Shown here: positions 46,512-55,674 of the stretch, in pieces
Position numbering within the stretch: the first letter of the stretch is position 1
How the letters are laid out: the number at the start of each line of letters is the position of its first letter
DNA from: Mariniphaga sp963747515
GTDB taxonomy: Bacteria; Bacteroidota; Bacteroidia; Bacteroidales; Prolixibacteraceae
Length of the DNA: 64,000 bases
Assembly (NCBI GenBank): GCA_963747515.1
Contig: CAVVFN010000001.1
Span: 62,001-126,000, forward strand
Direction: 5' to 3'
Notes under the pieces: generated by a model
Seen by the model: the letters and a program-made list of their open reading frames with translations, nothing else
The model's database searches: none
Told to the model about the DNA's origin: nothing
Translations under genes and position numbers: made by a program

Positions 46512-46693
46512 TTTCTTCCAGTGTTTTAAATTCTTTTTTTTAAGGCTTCTTTATTGAAACTTTAGTTCTGAAAGTCAGGCTGTGACAACTATTCATTGCT
46601 ATAAAATAGTGAAAATTTTATGAAAATGTAAACTTTCGTCCGACTTTTTGGTTTTTAGAAAAGAGGATTGGGAACTTTAAAGTCGATTATTAA

Positions 46694-47500
46694 ATGAAAT
46701 TTTATTTTTCTATAATTTTTACATTTCTGTTGGTGTTAAATATAATTTGTGTAAATGGACAGGAAGTAATAAATCCTGCCAATTCGCCCGATGATGTGGA
46801 AATTGGAGTTGTTGAACACCTGGATGAGTATTTGCCAAAAGATATTACACTGGTTAATGAGCAGGGAGATACAGTAATGCTTAGCGATGTTATTGACAAA
46901 CCTACTGTTATTAATTTTGTTTATTTTCGTTGTCCCGGAATCTGCAGTCCGCTAATGGAAGCAGTGGCGGGAGTAATGGAAAAATCGGATTTAGAGCCGG
47001 GAGATGATTACCAGGTACTTACAATTAGTTTTGATCCAAGGGAAACCATCGATTTGGGAATCCGCAAAAAGAAAAATTACCTGGGGTTGATGTCGGAAAA
47101 AAAAGCAGAAACAGCAAAAGGCGGCTGGCTGTTTTTTGTAAGCGACAGTGCCAGTATAGCTAAAGTCACAAACGCCACAGGATTTAAATATAAAAAAACA
47201 GGAAATGATTATGTGCATGCAGCATCACTCATTGTAGTCAGCGAACAAGGAAAAATTACCCGATATCTGAATGGCATGTATTTTCTTCCTTTCGAATGGA
47301 AAATGGCTCTTGTAGAAGCTTCGAAAGGAAAATCGGGAGCCACTTTAAATAAGGTTCTGAATTTTTGTTATTCCTATGATCCGGCTGGCCAGCAGTATGT
47401 TTTAAATGTTACAAAACTTGGTGGAATAATGATAATGTTTTTTGCAACTGTTTTATTATTATTTTTGGTATTTAAACCTGGTAACAAAAGCAAAATCTAA
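46694..47500 (+). CDS. SCO1/SenC-family copper chaperone for cytochrome oxidase
   Basis: The 268-residue protein has a signal or anchor segment (YFSIIFTFLLVLNIICVNGQ), a thioredoxin-like domain with the copper-binding CxxxC at Cys80 and Cys84 (FRCPGICSPLM) and the distal histidine in DYVHAASLIVV. A C-terminal membrane helix (GGIMIMFFATVLLLFLVF, about 242-259) would anchor it. SCO proteins insert copper into the CuA site of subunit II, which is encoded four genes downstream. It is the first gene of the oxidase operon, separated from ctaD by nine bases. Confidence 0.88.
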   Translation: MKFYFSIIFTFLLVLNIICVNGQEVINPANSPDDVEIGVVEHLDEYLPKDITLVNEQGDTVMLSDVIDKPTVINFVYFRCPGICSPLMEAVAGVMEKSDLEPGDDYQVLTISFDPRETIDLGIRKKKNYLGLMSEKKAETAKGGWLFFVSDSASIAKVTNATGFKYKKTGNDYVHAASLIVVSEQGKITRYLNGMYFLPFEWKMALVEASKGKSGATLNKVLNFCYSYDPAGQQYVLNVTKLGGIMIMFFATVLLLFLVFKPGNKSKI

Positions 47501-47509
47501 ACGATTTAT

Positions 47510-49123
47510 ATGAATTCGACAAGTATTGAACAGGAAGCAAACTATCTGGAATACAAGGGGAGGTACAGAGGTTTGCTTGGATGGATTTTTTCCACCGATC
47601 ATAAACGCATAGGTCTGTTGTACCTGTATTCCATGGCTGTTATGTTTCTGGTAGGTGCCAGTTTGGGTCTGGCCATGCGGTTTGAGCTGCTTGCTCCCGG
47701 TAAGACGGTTATGGGTCCTCAGGCATATAATGCTACCTTCACCCTGCACGGAGTGATTATGATTTTTATGGTAGTAATACCCGGATTGCCTGCAGTTTTT
47801 GGAAATTTCTTTTTACCCCTGATGATAGGCGCAAGAGATGTGGCATTCCCCCGCCTGAACCTGTTGTCGTGGTGGTTTTACGTTACCGGTGTATTTTTGG
47901 TATTGTCGGCGCTGTTTTTCGGCCCTGGTACACCCGATACAGGCTGGACATTTTATGCACCTTACAGTTTCCGGACAGGTACAAATATGTTGCCGGCTAT
48001 ATTTGGTGCATTTGTCTTGGGTTTTTCTTCCATCTTAACCGGTTTAAATTTTTTGGTAACCATTCACCGGTTGCGATGCCCAGGGATGAAGTGGACAAAA
48101 ATGCCGTTGTTTGTTTGGACACTTTATGGTACTGCCTGGATTCAGCTTCTGGCCACTCCGGTGGTGGGTATAACACTTGTATTGGTAGCTTTGGAACGCT
48201 TGTTTGGCGTTGGCATTTTTGATCCGGCTCTGGGAGGTGATCCCATTCTTTACCAGCATCTGTTCTGGATTTACTCACACCCGGCAGTTTATGTAATGAT
48301 ATTACCTGCTTTGGGGGTTATTTCAGAAATTATTCCTACTTTTTCACAAAAACACGTCTTTGGATATAAAGCCATTATTGCCTCTACAATGGCCATTGCA
48401 TTTGTTGGTTACCTGGTTTGGGGGCACCATATGTTTACAGCCGGCATGAGTGGTACCGCTCAATACTATTTTTCCCTGCTTACTTTTCTTGTAGCCGTGC
48501 CTAGTGCTATTAAGGTATTTAATTGGATTTCAACAATGTATAAAGGATCTATTAATGTACAGACTCCTTTTTTGTGGGCGATGTCGTTTATATTTGTTTT
48601 TATGATTGGAGGACTTAGCGGATTGGTATTGGGAGCTCTTGCAGCTAATATTTATGTTCACGATACGGCTTTCGTGGTAGCTCACTTTCACTATATTGTA
48701 TTTGGAGGTACTGGGTTTGCTTTTCTTGGGGCAATACATTACTGGTTCCCTAAAATTTACGGTAGAATGTACGATAAGTCATGGGCAAATATAGGATGGG
48801 TTGTTTTTTTTATTGGTTTCCTTACACTTTATTCACCCATGTTTTATTTAGGACTGATGGGACAGCCGCGCCGGTATTATGATTACCTCGAAGAATTTCA
48901 TGGAGGGAATATTCTGTCAACCATCGGCTCCTGGATACTGGCAACAGGTATTATTATAATTTTTGCCAATTTAATTCGTTCAGCCAGCCGGGGAGAAAAA
49001 GCAGTTAAGAATCCATGGAACAGTAAAACCATGGAGTGGACAGTACCATCGCCTCCTCCAATTGAAAATTTTGATGAAATTCCTGTGCTTGGTGAAGAGG
49101 ATGGCCCATATAATTATCAATAA
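47510..49123 (+). CDS. ctaD: Cytochrome c oxidase subunit I, A2-type heme-copper oxidase
   Basis: The 537-residue, twelve-helix catalytic subunit reduces oxygen and pumps protons. Heme and copper ligands are visible: TLHGVIMIFM for low-spin heme, SHPAVY at 256-261 with the CuB histidine 257 and the cross-linked tyrosine 261, GHHMFTAGM for the CuB pair, and VVAHFHYIVFG for heme a3 and low-spin heme. The helix VI motif is YSHPAV instead of the GHPEV of mitochondrial-type enzymes, which marks the A2 class with an alternative D-channel end (Tyr255, Ser256). The D-channel entrance region ARDVAFPRLN is kept. Confidence 0.96.
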   Translation: MNSTSIEQEANYLEYKGRYRGLLGWIFSTDHKRIGLLYLYSMAVMFLVGASLGLAMRFELLAPGKTVMGPQAYNATFTLHGVIMIFMVVIPGLPAVFGNFFLPLMIGARDVAFPRLNLLSWWFYVTGVFLVLSALFFGPGTPDTGWTFYAPYSFRTGTNMLPAIFGAFVLGFSSILTGLNFLVTIHRLRCPGMKWTKMPLFVWTLYGTAWIQLLATPVVGITLVLVALERLFGVGIFDPALGGDPILYQHLFWIYSHPAVYVMILPALGVISEIIPTFSQKHVFGYKAIIASTMAIAFVGYLVWGHHMFTAGMSGTAQYYFSLLTFLVAVPSAIKVFNWISTMYKGSINVQTPFLWAMSFIFVFMIGGLSGLVLGALAANIYVHDTAFVVAHFHYIVFGGTGFAFLGAIHYWFPKIYGRMYDKSWANIGWVVFFIGFLTLYSPMFYLGLMGQPRRYYDYLEEFHGGNILSTIGSWILATGIIIIFANLIRSASRGEKAVKNPWNSKTMEWTVPSPPPIENFDEIPVLGEEDGPYNYQ

Positions 49124-49134
49124 TGTATTAACCA

Positions 49135-49755
49135 ATGGAACAGGTAAAACAAATCATTCACCAACATTACGATCCGGAAGCCTCTAAAATTGGAATGTGG
49201 CTTTTTATTTTTACAGAATTGCTGCTGTTCGGAGTGTTGTTCGTTATATATTCTGTTTACCGGTACATGAATCACAGTGCCTTTCAAATGGCAGGTGAAG
49301 AGTTGGATACTTTTATTGGTGCAGTTAATACCATCATCCTGCTGATAAGCAGTATGACTATTGCCATGTCAACAACAGCCCTGCAGAAAAAGAATACCAG
49401 GTTTACTCTCCTGCTTTGCGGTATAACCCTGGTGCTGGGGATTGTTTTTCTGGTGAATAAATATTTTGAATGGGGAGGAAAATTTGATCACGGAATATTT
49501 CCTGGCTCAAGTTATCTGGTGGAAAACTTCAGCCAGGGGGAGATCCTCTTTTTCGGCCTTTATTTTATAATGACAGGACTACATGCCCTGCATATTATTA
49601 TAGGATTGATTCTAATTAGTATAGTTATGTGGAGAATTTATGCAGGAAAGGTTCGTGCAGAACGTCCGGTGTTGCTCGAAAATACAGGCCTTTACTGGCA
49701 TCTGGTTGATATCATCTGGATATTTCTCTTTCCGCTGTTTTACCTTATTATCTAA
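49135..49755 (+). CDS. ctaE: Cytochrome c oxidase subunit III
   Basis: The 206-residue membrane protein has five helices, fewer than the seven of the mitochondrial type. Family marks are SKIGMWLFIFTELLLFGVLF (about 16-35), the middle SYLVENFSQGEILFFGLYF and the late TGLHALHIIIGL (about 147-158) with NTGLYWHLVDIIWIFLFPLFYL at the end, where the HxVDxxWxxxFP signature is complete. Subunit III stabilises proton uptake in subunit I. It follows ctaD with eleven bases between and precedes the small subunit IV gene by eleven. Confidence 0.93.
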   Translation: MEQVKQIIHQHYDPEASKIGMWLFIFTELLLFGVLFVIYSVYRYMNHSAFQMAGEELDTFIGAVNTIILLISSMTIAMSTTALQKKNTRFTLLLCGITLVLGIVFLVNKYFEWGGKFDHGIFPGSSYLVENFSQGEILFFGLYFIMTGLHALHIIIGLILISIVMWRIYAGKVRAERPVLLENTGLYWHLVDIIWIFLFPLFYLII

Positions 49756-49766
49756 ATTTAATTTAT

Positions 49767-50051
49767 ATGGCATCTGAAAAAAACCACATTGTTCCTTATA
49801 AGACTTACGTTTATGTTTTACTGGGGCTAATTGCATTAACTTTATCGTCTATTGGCATTACCACAATTGAATTGGGAAGCCTGGCGGTTGCCGGAGCTCT
49901 TGCATTTGCAATTATTAAATCGTTTTTGGTGTTAACCTGGTTTATGCACCTGAAATACGATAAGCCATATATCGTGCTGATGGTTATTTTTGTTTTTACG
50001 GTTCTTATTGTTACTGTTGTCGTAACTTTTGTCGATTATTTATACAGATAA
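49767..50051 (+). CDS. Cytochrome c oxidase subunit IV (prokaryotic small subunit)
   Basis: The 94-residue protein has three membrane helices: YVYVLLGLIALTLSSIGITT (about 13-32), LAVAGALAFAIIKSFLVLTWF, and VLMVIFVFTVLIVTVVVTFV. The central LTWFMHLKYDKP matches the prokaryotic COX4 pattern (W-F-M-H-L). It is an accessory subunit that supports assembly of the oxidase. It is packed between subunit III and subunit II genes with gaps of eleven and six bases. Confidence 0.88.
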   Translation: MASEKNHIVPYKTYVYVLLGLIALTLSSIGITTIELGSLAVAGALAFAIIKSFLVLTWFMHLKYDKPYIVLMVIFVFTVLIVTVVVTFVDYLYR

Positions 50052-50057
50052 TAAACC

Positions 50058-50999
50058 ATGTACAGTTCTGAAATTACACAAGCTTCAAATTTTGTAAAGG
50101 GAGTGGATACCGCTTTCCTTGTTATTCTTTCCATTTCTTTTTTCTTTCTGATTTCGATAACCGTTCTGATATTGGTATTCATTTACAAATACAACCGTAA
50201 AAGAAATCCAAAAGCAACGCAGATTGAAGGAAACACGATGTTGGAAGTAGTGTGGGTTGTTATTCCCTTGTTAATCACCCTGCTGATGTTTTATTTCGGC
50301 TGGGCTGGCTGGAAACCTATGACAATAGTTCCGGATGATGCTATGGAAGTTACTGTATATGGACGAATGTGGAATTTTATGTTTGAATACGAGAACGGGA
50401 AGATGGTAGATACATTATTTCTGCCCAAAGATCAGCCTGTTAAGTTGAATCTGGTAGCCATGGATGTTCTGCATAGTTTATATATTCCTGCGTTCAGAGT
50501 AAAGCAGGATATGGTACCGGGTAAGAAAAATAATTTTATGTGGTTTACGCCTCAAAGAGAGGGAACCTATGATATATTTTGTGCTGAATATTGCGGACTT
50601 AACCATTCCTATATGTATTCACGTGTAAAGGTAATCGATGACAGTGCTTTTCAGTCATGGATAGCCGATACAACGCTCATAACGCATGAATTGGAATCCC
50701 CAACGGCAACAGGAAGACGGATTATGCAGAACATTGGATGCTTTACCTGCCATACGGTCGATGGTTCAAAACTGATAGGGCCTTCGCTTGCCGGCATTTG
50801 GGGATCCGAGCGAACGGTAATTACAGGTGGATCTGCCCGCCAGGTAGTTGCTGACGAAGAGTATATCCACCGCTCCATACTTGATCCGAATGCCGATATT
50901 GTCCAGGGATTCAATCGCGGCCTGATGTTACCCTACAAAGGCATGCTTTCGGAGGAGGATATCGAGAGTATAATAGAGTACCTGAAAACCTTGAATTAG
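50058..50999 (+). CDS. ctaC: Cytochrome c oxidase subunit II with fused cytochrome c domain (caa3-type)
   Basis: The 313-residue protein accepts electrons and passes them to subunit I. Two N-terminal helices (about 16-46 and 63-83) lead to a cupredoxin domain with the CuA ligands Cys175, Cys179, His183 and Met186 in CAEYCGLNHSYM and an earlier histidine in DVLHSLYIP. The C-terminal part is a cytochrome c domain with CFTCH at 228-232 and a likely distal Met near LMLPYKGML. The fused domain defines a caa3 oxidase. The order I-III-IV-II is unusual since subunit II usually comes first. The stop at 50999 lies in frame with the following TTG start. Confidence 0.94.
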   Translation: MYSSEITQASNFVKGVDTAFLVILSISFFFLISITVLILVFIYKYNRKRNPKATQIEGNTMLEVVWVVIPLLITLLMFYFGWAGWKPMTIVPDDAMEVTVYGRMWNFMFEYENGKMVDTLFLPKDQPVKLNLVAMDVLHSLYIPAFRVKQDMVPGKKNNFMWFTPQREGTYDIFCAEYCGLNHSYMYSRVKVIDDSAFQSWIADTTLITHELESPTATGRRIMQNIGCFTCHTVDGSKLIGPSLAGIWGSERTVITGGSARQVVADEEYIHRSILDPNADIVQGFNRGLMLPYKGMLSEEDIESIIEYLKTLN

Positions 51000-51005
51000 C
51001 ATAAT

Positions 51006-51869
51006 TTGAAATTCTTTTTCAAAACTCTGGCAGAACTTGGCAAGGTGCGCATTTCACTTCCTGTGGCTTTATCAGCTCTCGCCGGTTATGCCTTATATTC
51101 AGGCTCAATTGATAGTCAGGGTGGTTTTATGGCAATGGGTGTATTTTTAATGTCGTGCGGATCGGGTGCTCTGAATCATTGGCAGGAACGGAAATCCGAC
51201 GCTAAAATGCCACGAACGCAAAACCGGCCTATTCCTTCTGGCAGAATTACATCATTGCAGGGCTTTCTGATAACAGCAGGTTACCTCACAGCAGGTTCCC
51301 TGGTGATTTTACTTACTAATCCCATAATGGCATTGTTATTAAGTTGGATTACCTTGTTTTTTTACAATTTAGTTTATACTCCGCTGAAAAGAATAACTGC
51401 TTTTGCTGTTATTCCCGGATCCATGGTTGGGGCATTACCGCCGGTAATAGGATGGACTGCCGCAGGAGGCACGCCTGGTTCTGAACTGATATTAATTGTG
51501 GCAACCTTCTTTTTTATAGGACAGATTCCTCATTTCTGGCTCCTTTTGTTATTGTTTGGTAACCAGTATAAATTAGCCGGAATGCCTAGCCTTACTGACA
51601 TCTTTTCAGAAATACAAATCAAACGCGTAACATATGCATGGATTTTAACTACTATGGCCTCTGCATTTCTGGTGCTTGTATATGTTTTTCATAACCGCAT
51701 ACTCATTTTTTTGTTGTTCCTGTACATTCTTTACCTTCTTGTCACACTTACACGTTCAGTTTTGTTTCGGCGCGATTTTAAAGTTTTGCCGGTATTTTAT
51801 AAATTAAATTTTTTATACCTGTTTATGATGTTTTTTCTGATTGCCGATAGTCTGTTGCGCCAGGTGTAA
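51006..51869 (+). CDS. cyoE: Protoheme IX farnesyltransferase (heme O synthase), TTG start
   Basis: The 287-residue UbiA-family membrane enzyme adds a farnesyl chain to heme B, giving heme O, the precursor of heme A for the oxidase. The substrate motif is visible as NHWQERKSDAKMPRTQNRPIPSG (about 58-80, N-x-x-x-x-x-x-D-x-x-M-x-R-T-x-x-R-P). The second conserved loop is YTPLKRITAFAVIPGSMVGALPP. A stop codon occurs in frame only three codons upstream and no ATG exists before residue 40, so TTG at 51006 must initiate. Several hydrophobic helices cover the rest. It ends the oxidase operon. Confidence 0.9.
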   Translation: MKFFFKTLAELGKVRISLPVALSALAGYALYSGSIDSQGGFMAMGVFLMSCGSGALNHWQERKSDAKMPRTQNRPIPSGRITSLQGFLITAGYLTAGSLVILLTNPIMALLLSWITLFFYNLVYTPLKRITAFAVIPGSMVGALPPVIGWTAAGGTPGSELILIVATFFFIGQIPHFWLLLLLFGNQYKLAGMPSLTDIFSEIQIKRVTYAWILTTMASAFLVLVYVFHNRILIFLLFLYILYLLVTLTRSVLFRRDFKVLPVFYKLNFLYLFMMFFLIADSLLRQV

Positions 51870-51998
51870 GGTCATTTCTTTGAAAATAATTATTGTGTTT
51901 GCTTGTTTATAATCAGAAAGCTCCGATTAATTGTCTGTTTTCAGCGGTTCCTCTTACTGTTTTGAGAATGAAGCATCGCTTACCAAGGAAGGTTTTTA

Positions 51999-53294
51999 TT
52001 AATACTGGCTCCTGTAAACAGAAAATGTAAGCTCAGGACCTGGCAAAACAAATCCATTTTTCTGAGCAATCCGGAAAGCGAATTCCGATTCTATGCGGTA
52101 TTTGGAATTAAGTTGGGTAAAATATTCCAGGTAGGGGATTACAGCATGTCTTACAGGCTCCGGGTTTTTAAGGGTATATACTGCCATTCCCGGAAGATAA
52201 CGAACACCAAAACCAACTTCATGTTTAAGGCTGGGAAACCAGTTCCATCCTGCGGTTGCTTCAAAGGTAATCCAATCTACTTTTTTGTAACTGCTGTAGG
52301 TTATGCCTGTATTCAAATTTCGGTTCAGGTTCAAACTGCAATATTTTTGGTTTTCATAGTGAATGTATCCTCCATAAATAAAATCCGGTTCCCTATTGAA
52401 ATAGTTGAAAAAAGGGCCAAGTTCAATCCGGCTCCCCTGAAAACGCGGACGAAATTCAGTTAATTCCCAGTCGCGCCCAATACCTGCAGGGGATTCCAGA
52501 AATAATGTGCTGTTTAGAAAGTTAATTAATCGTTTGGTCTCATTTTCTATGGAATGTCCGTTATGTATATTCCGTTGATGTTTAATTTTTCCTATCTCGC
52601 GGGCAACTGCCTTTATTTCTTCATCAGAGAAATTTCTTCCGGGATAATATTTTTCAAGGAGCCATTGTGATGATGCAATGTAATTTACAGGATTTAACCT
52701 GCCAAACCCCCAGCCGGCCTTTGCCTGAAAACCATACTGCAGTTTTGAATGACTGGAATTATTTTCATAGGAATGTATTATCTTATTCGAATCAATTAAA
52801 GTCCCTTTACCATTAAGTCGGTATATATCATACTGCCCCCAGGCTTTTATGCTGACGATGGTATAACTTTTACTGTCCCAGTAAAAACGGCTGGAATAAG
52901 CTGCCCCTAACTTTCCTCTGAGTCCTGAAGGTGAAGATTGAGCATTAATGTTTTCAATTGCCGAACTATCCGCAAGATTGCCTTTTCCAATGAACGGCCC
53001 CAGTTCCAAACCATAACTCCAATATTCCTGTCGAAAAGACTGAAATAAAAAGTTGTTGCTATAGAGCTCAAATACTGCTCCTCGGATTGACTGTTCTAAT
53101 GAAAACAAGGATTCATCCGTTCTTAGTTCCTCCCTTTCAGGTGATGCAAAGAACTTTACACCTGTATTTAACTCCTTCTTAATAAACAAATTTTCTTCCT
53201 GATTCTCAAAAAGGGTTTGCCCCGATGAAATAAAAGTCTGAAAAATAAAAACACATGTAAAAAAAACAAGCCAGAGACGGAAATTATGTTGCAT
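51999..53294 (-). CDS. Orphan exported protein, probably outer-membrane barrel, unknown
   Basis: The 431-residue protein is not recognised. It has a signal peptide (LWLVFFTCVFIFQTFISSGQT) and many alternating strands rich in aromatic residues: LELGPFIGKGNL, LRGKLGAAYSSRFYWD, LQYGFQAKAGWGFGRL, LNTGITYSSYKKVDW, and FVLPGPELTFSVYRSQY at the end. This is typical of outer-membrane beta barrels of Bacteroidota. A charged helical stretch around residues 215-260 interrupts the strands. It lies convergent to cyoE and divergent from panB, so it is transcribed alone. No function can be given. Confidence 0.7.
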   Translation of the reverse strand: MQHNFRLWLVFFTCVFIFQTFISSGQTLFENQEENLFIKKELNTGVKFFASPEREELRTDESLFSLEQSIRGAVFELYSNNFLFQSFRQEYWSYGLELGPFIGKGNLADSSAIENINAQSSPSGLRGKLGAAYSSRFYWDSKSYTIVSIKAWGQYDIYRLNGKGTLIDSNKIIHSYENNSSHSKLQYGFQAKAGWGFGRLNPVNYIASSQWLLEKYYPGRNFSDEEIKAVAREIGKIKHQRNIHNGHSIENETKRLINFLNSTLFLESPAGIGRDWELTEFRPRFQGSRIELGPFFNYFNREPDFIYGGYIHYENQKYCSLNLNRNLNTGITYSSYKKVDWITFEATAGWNWFPSLKHEVGFGVRYLPGMAVYTLKNPEPVRHAVIPYLEYFTQLNSKYRIESEFAFRIAQKNGFVLPGPELTFSVYRSQY

Positions 53295-53406
53295 CTTTAA
53301 GTGGTAAAAATTTGTTGGAAAAAACCAAGAGTTCGCTTTTAATTATAACGGAATACTGTTAACAAAAAGTATAATAAAGGATTACTTTGAGGCAGATAAA
53401 AACTAT

Positions 53407-53438
53407 TTTGCAGAGGACAAACTCTTTACTTACTTTTG
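53407..53438 (+). promoter_or_regulatory. Bacteroidetes-type promoter of panB
   Basis: TTTG (53407-53410) and TACTTTTG (53431-53438) are separated by exactly 20 bases, a full match to the consensus. The start site would be about 53445, leaving a leader near 17 bases before the ATG at 53462. The promoter lies inside the longer frame that begins at a TTG at 53387, which argues for the later start. Confidence 0.7.
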
Positions 53439-53461
53439 CAGATAATTTATACAAGCAAAGA

Positions 53462-54277
53462 ATGTCAATTCATAATGAAATAAAAAAAGTTACCACTCAC
53501 CGGCTTTCGGAAATGAAATTGAGGGGTGAGAAAATTGCTATGCTCACCTCGTACGATTTCAGCATGGCCAGTTTGGTTGATGATGCCGGAATAGATGTTT
53601 TGCTGGTTGGAGATTCTGCTTCAAATGTTATGGCAGGAAATGAAACAACCTTACCCATTACCCTTGATCAAATGATTTATCATGGAGTATCTGTAGTAAA
53701 AGGTGTGAAAAGAGCTCTGGTAGTAGTTGATTTGCCTTTTGGAACTTACCAGGGTAATTCGAGAGAAGCACTTGTTTCCGCTATACGAATTATGAAAGAA
53801 ACAGCTGCTGATGCCGTGAAACTGGAAGGTGGGTCCGAGGTAATCGAATCGGTTAACAGGATTTTGTCTGCGGGTATACCTGTAATGGGCCATCTGGGAC
53901 TTATGCCACAATCCATTCATAAATTTGGAACATACACTGTCAGAGCAAAAGAGGAGGAGGAAGCAAAAAAGCTTTTAAGTGATGCTCATCTGCTTGAAGA
54001 TGCAGGCTGTTTTGCTGTTGTTCTTGAAAAAATTCCTGCCAGTTTGGGTAAACAAATTGCTTCAGATTTAAAAATTCCGGTAATCGGAATTGGAGCCGGG
54101 AATGGTGTTGATGGTCAGGTATTGGTTATTCATGACATGTTGGGAATTACACAGCAGTTCTCTCCGCGTTTTTTGCGCCGGTATCATAATCTGGCTGCTG
54201 AAATTAAAGGAGCTGTGGGAAATTATATTCAGGATGTAAAAATCGGGGATTTTCCCAACGAAAAAGAACAGTATTGA
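53462..54277 (+). CDS. panB: 3-methyl-2-oxobutanoate hydroxymethyltransferase
   Basis: The 271-residue enzyme makes ketopantoate from 2-oxoisovalerate and methylene-tetrahydrofolate, the first step of pantothenate synthesis. The start ATG (MSIHNEIKKVTTHRL) is chosen over an upstream TTG at 53387 because it follows a promoter and gives the usual length. Motifs include IAMLTSYDFSMASLVDDAGIDVLLVGDS (about 27-54), the metal Asp in GDS, and DAVKLEGGSEVIESV. The substrate loop GHLGLMPQSIHKFGTY and the later GIGAGNGVDGQVLVIHDMLG are typical. The next gene starts 28 bases downstream. Confidence 0.93.
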   Translation: MSIHNEIKKVTTHRLSEMKLRGEKIAMLTSYDFSMASLVDDAGIDVLLVGDSASNVMAGNETTLPITLDQMIYHGVSVVKGVKRALVVVDLPFGTYQGNSREALVSAIRIMKETAADAVKLEGGSEVIESVNRILSAGIPVMGHLGLMPQSIHKFGTYTVRAKEEEEAKKLLSDAHLLEDAGCFAVVLEKIPASLGKQIASDLKIPVIGIGAGNGVDGQVLVIHDMLGITQQFSPRFLRRYHNLAAEIKGAVGNYIQDVKIGDFPNEKEQY

Positions 54278-54305
54278 ATATGAAAATAACTTAAGTTTCA
54301 AGTCA

Positions 54306-55016
54306 GTGCAAATACTTTACGAAGACAATCATATTATTGCAGTTAATAAAGCCTGTGGTGAACTGGTGCAATCGGATATCACCAATGAACGTACGCTTGT
54401 TGACGATATAAAAGAATACCTGAAGATAAAGTACAATAAGCCTGGAAATGTATTTGTAGGATTACCTCACCGGCTCGACCGGCCAACAAGCGGTATCATG
54501 TTGCTTGCTAAAACCGGTAAAGCTTTGGAACGTCTCAACAGTTTGTTTTCTACCAGAAACCAGATTACCAAAACTTATTGGGCGGTTGTAGATAAACGAC
54601 CTCCAAAACATGAGGATGTGCTCGAACATTATCTGAGGAAAAATCAGGAGCGCAATAAAAGCTATGCCTTTGATAAACCAATGCCGGGGGCAAAATATGC
54701 CCGCCTTTCTTACCGCCATGTAGCCAGCATCGATAATTATCACCTTCTGGAGGTTGAACTTTTTACCGGGAGACATCATCAGATAAGAGTGCAGTTAGGT
54801 ACTTTGAACCTGCGTATAAAAGGAGATTTGAAATATGGATTTCAGCGAGCCAATGATAATAAAGGCATACATTTGCATTCCAGGAAACTTGAATTCGTTC
54901 ACCCTGTAAAAAAAACATTGGTTACCATTATAGCTGAGCCTCCAAATGACCCTGTATGGAATGAATTTCTTAAAATGTTCAGGGAAAACAGGTTCAGTCC
55001 AGTGATTCCGGTTTGA
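54306..55016 (+). CDS. RluA-family RNA pseudouridine synthase, GTG start
   Basis: The 236-residue enzyme isomerises uridine in rRNA or tRNA. The family active-site signature HRLDRPTSGIMLLAKT (about 53-68) carries the catalytic aspartate in RLDR. ELFTGRHHQIRVQL (about 152-165) is the second signature. GTG is chosen as start because it directly precedes QILYEDNHIIAVNKACGE, which fits the family N-terminus; no in-frame ATG occurs nearby. No S4 domain is present. Its last 23 bases overlap the opposite-strand cdd gene. The specific RNA site is not determinable. Confidence 0.88.
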   Translation: MQILYEDNHIIAVNKACGELVQSDITNERTLVDDIKEYLKIKYNKPGNVFVGLPHRLDRPTSGIMLLAKTGKALERLNSLFSTRNQITKTYWAVVDKRPPKHEDVLEHYLRKNQERNKSYAFDKPMPGAKYARLSYRHVASIDNYHLLEVELFTGRHHQIRVQLGTLNLRIKGDLKYGFQRANDNKGIHLHSRKLEFVHPVKKTLVTIIAEPPNDPVWNEFLKMFRENRFSPVIPV

Positions 55017-55476
55017 AAGCAAAGGGCAGCAGGTTTCCTGTATTTTCAAAGACCTGTATCTTTTTTTTACCATCCAGAATTATACGGATGGGTAATTTGA
55101 ACCTGACTTCCGATTCAATAAGAGCCTGACGGCAGGAACCGCATGGGGCAACAGGACCATCAACTATCCCATTTTTATTTACTGCTGTTACTGCCATTGC
55201 TTTTACAGCTATGTCAGGAAAGGTAGCATGTGCATAAAAAAGCGCCACCCTTTCTGCGCAAAGTCCTGTTGGAAATGCTGCATTTTCCTGATTATTGCCA
55301 CAGATGATCGTTCCATCTTCCAATTTTACAGCTGCTCCTACATAAAAACCTGAATAAGGTGCAAAAGCTTTCTTTGAAGCTTCTCTTGCTTTATGAATCA
55401 GCAATTGATCTGCTTCTGGTAAATCCCAAACACTATTATATTCATATACGAAAATCCGCAATTCTTTCGTTCGCAT
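54994..55476 (-). CDS. cdd: Cytidine deaminase
   Basis: The 160-residue enzyme deaminates cytidine and deoxycytidine in pyrimidine salvage. Zinc-site motifs are LCAERVALFYAHA (CAE, with the first ligand Cys and proton-shuttling Glu) and PCGSCRQALIE (PCxxC, the other two Cys ligands). The substrate strand VGAAVKLEDGTIICGNNQENA is typical of the homotetrameric type. Length fits that type. It converges with the RluA-type gene, overlapping by 23 bases at the 3' ends, so the two transcripts share antisense ends. Confidence 0.92.
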   Translation of the reverse strand: MRTKELRIFVYEYNSVWDLPEADQLLIHKAREASKKAFAPYSGFYVGAAVKLEDGTIICGNNQENAAFPTGLCAERVALFYAHATFPDIAVKAMAVTAVNKNGIVDGPVAPCGSCRQALIESEVRFKLPIRIILDGKKKIQVFENTGNLLPFAFKPESLD

Positions 55477-55674
55477 TATAAATTGTATTATGCCAAAAAT
55501 TAGTAGTTCCTTAATAATGAAATTTAAAGTTGAAGCAATTTATATAAAAACAGAACTATTCACGTTAGTTTGTTTATAAATTTCTTTGTTAAATAGAATT
55601 TAATCCGGAGGAGACACTATTTTTAGCCCAATATTGTATTGCAGAGAATTTAATTGATTCAAAAGGATTAGTCA

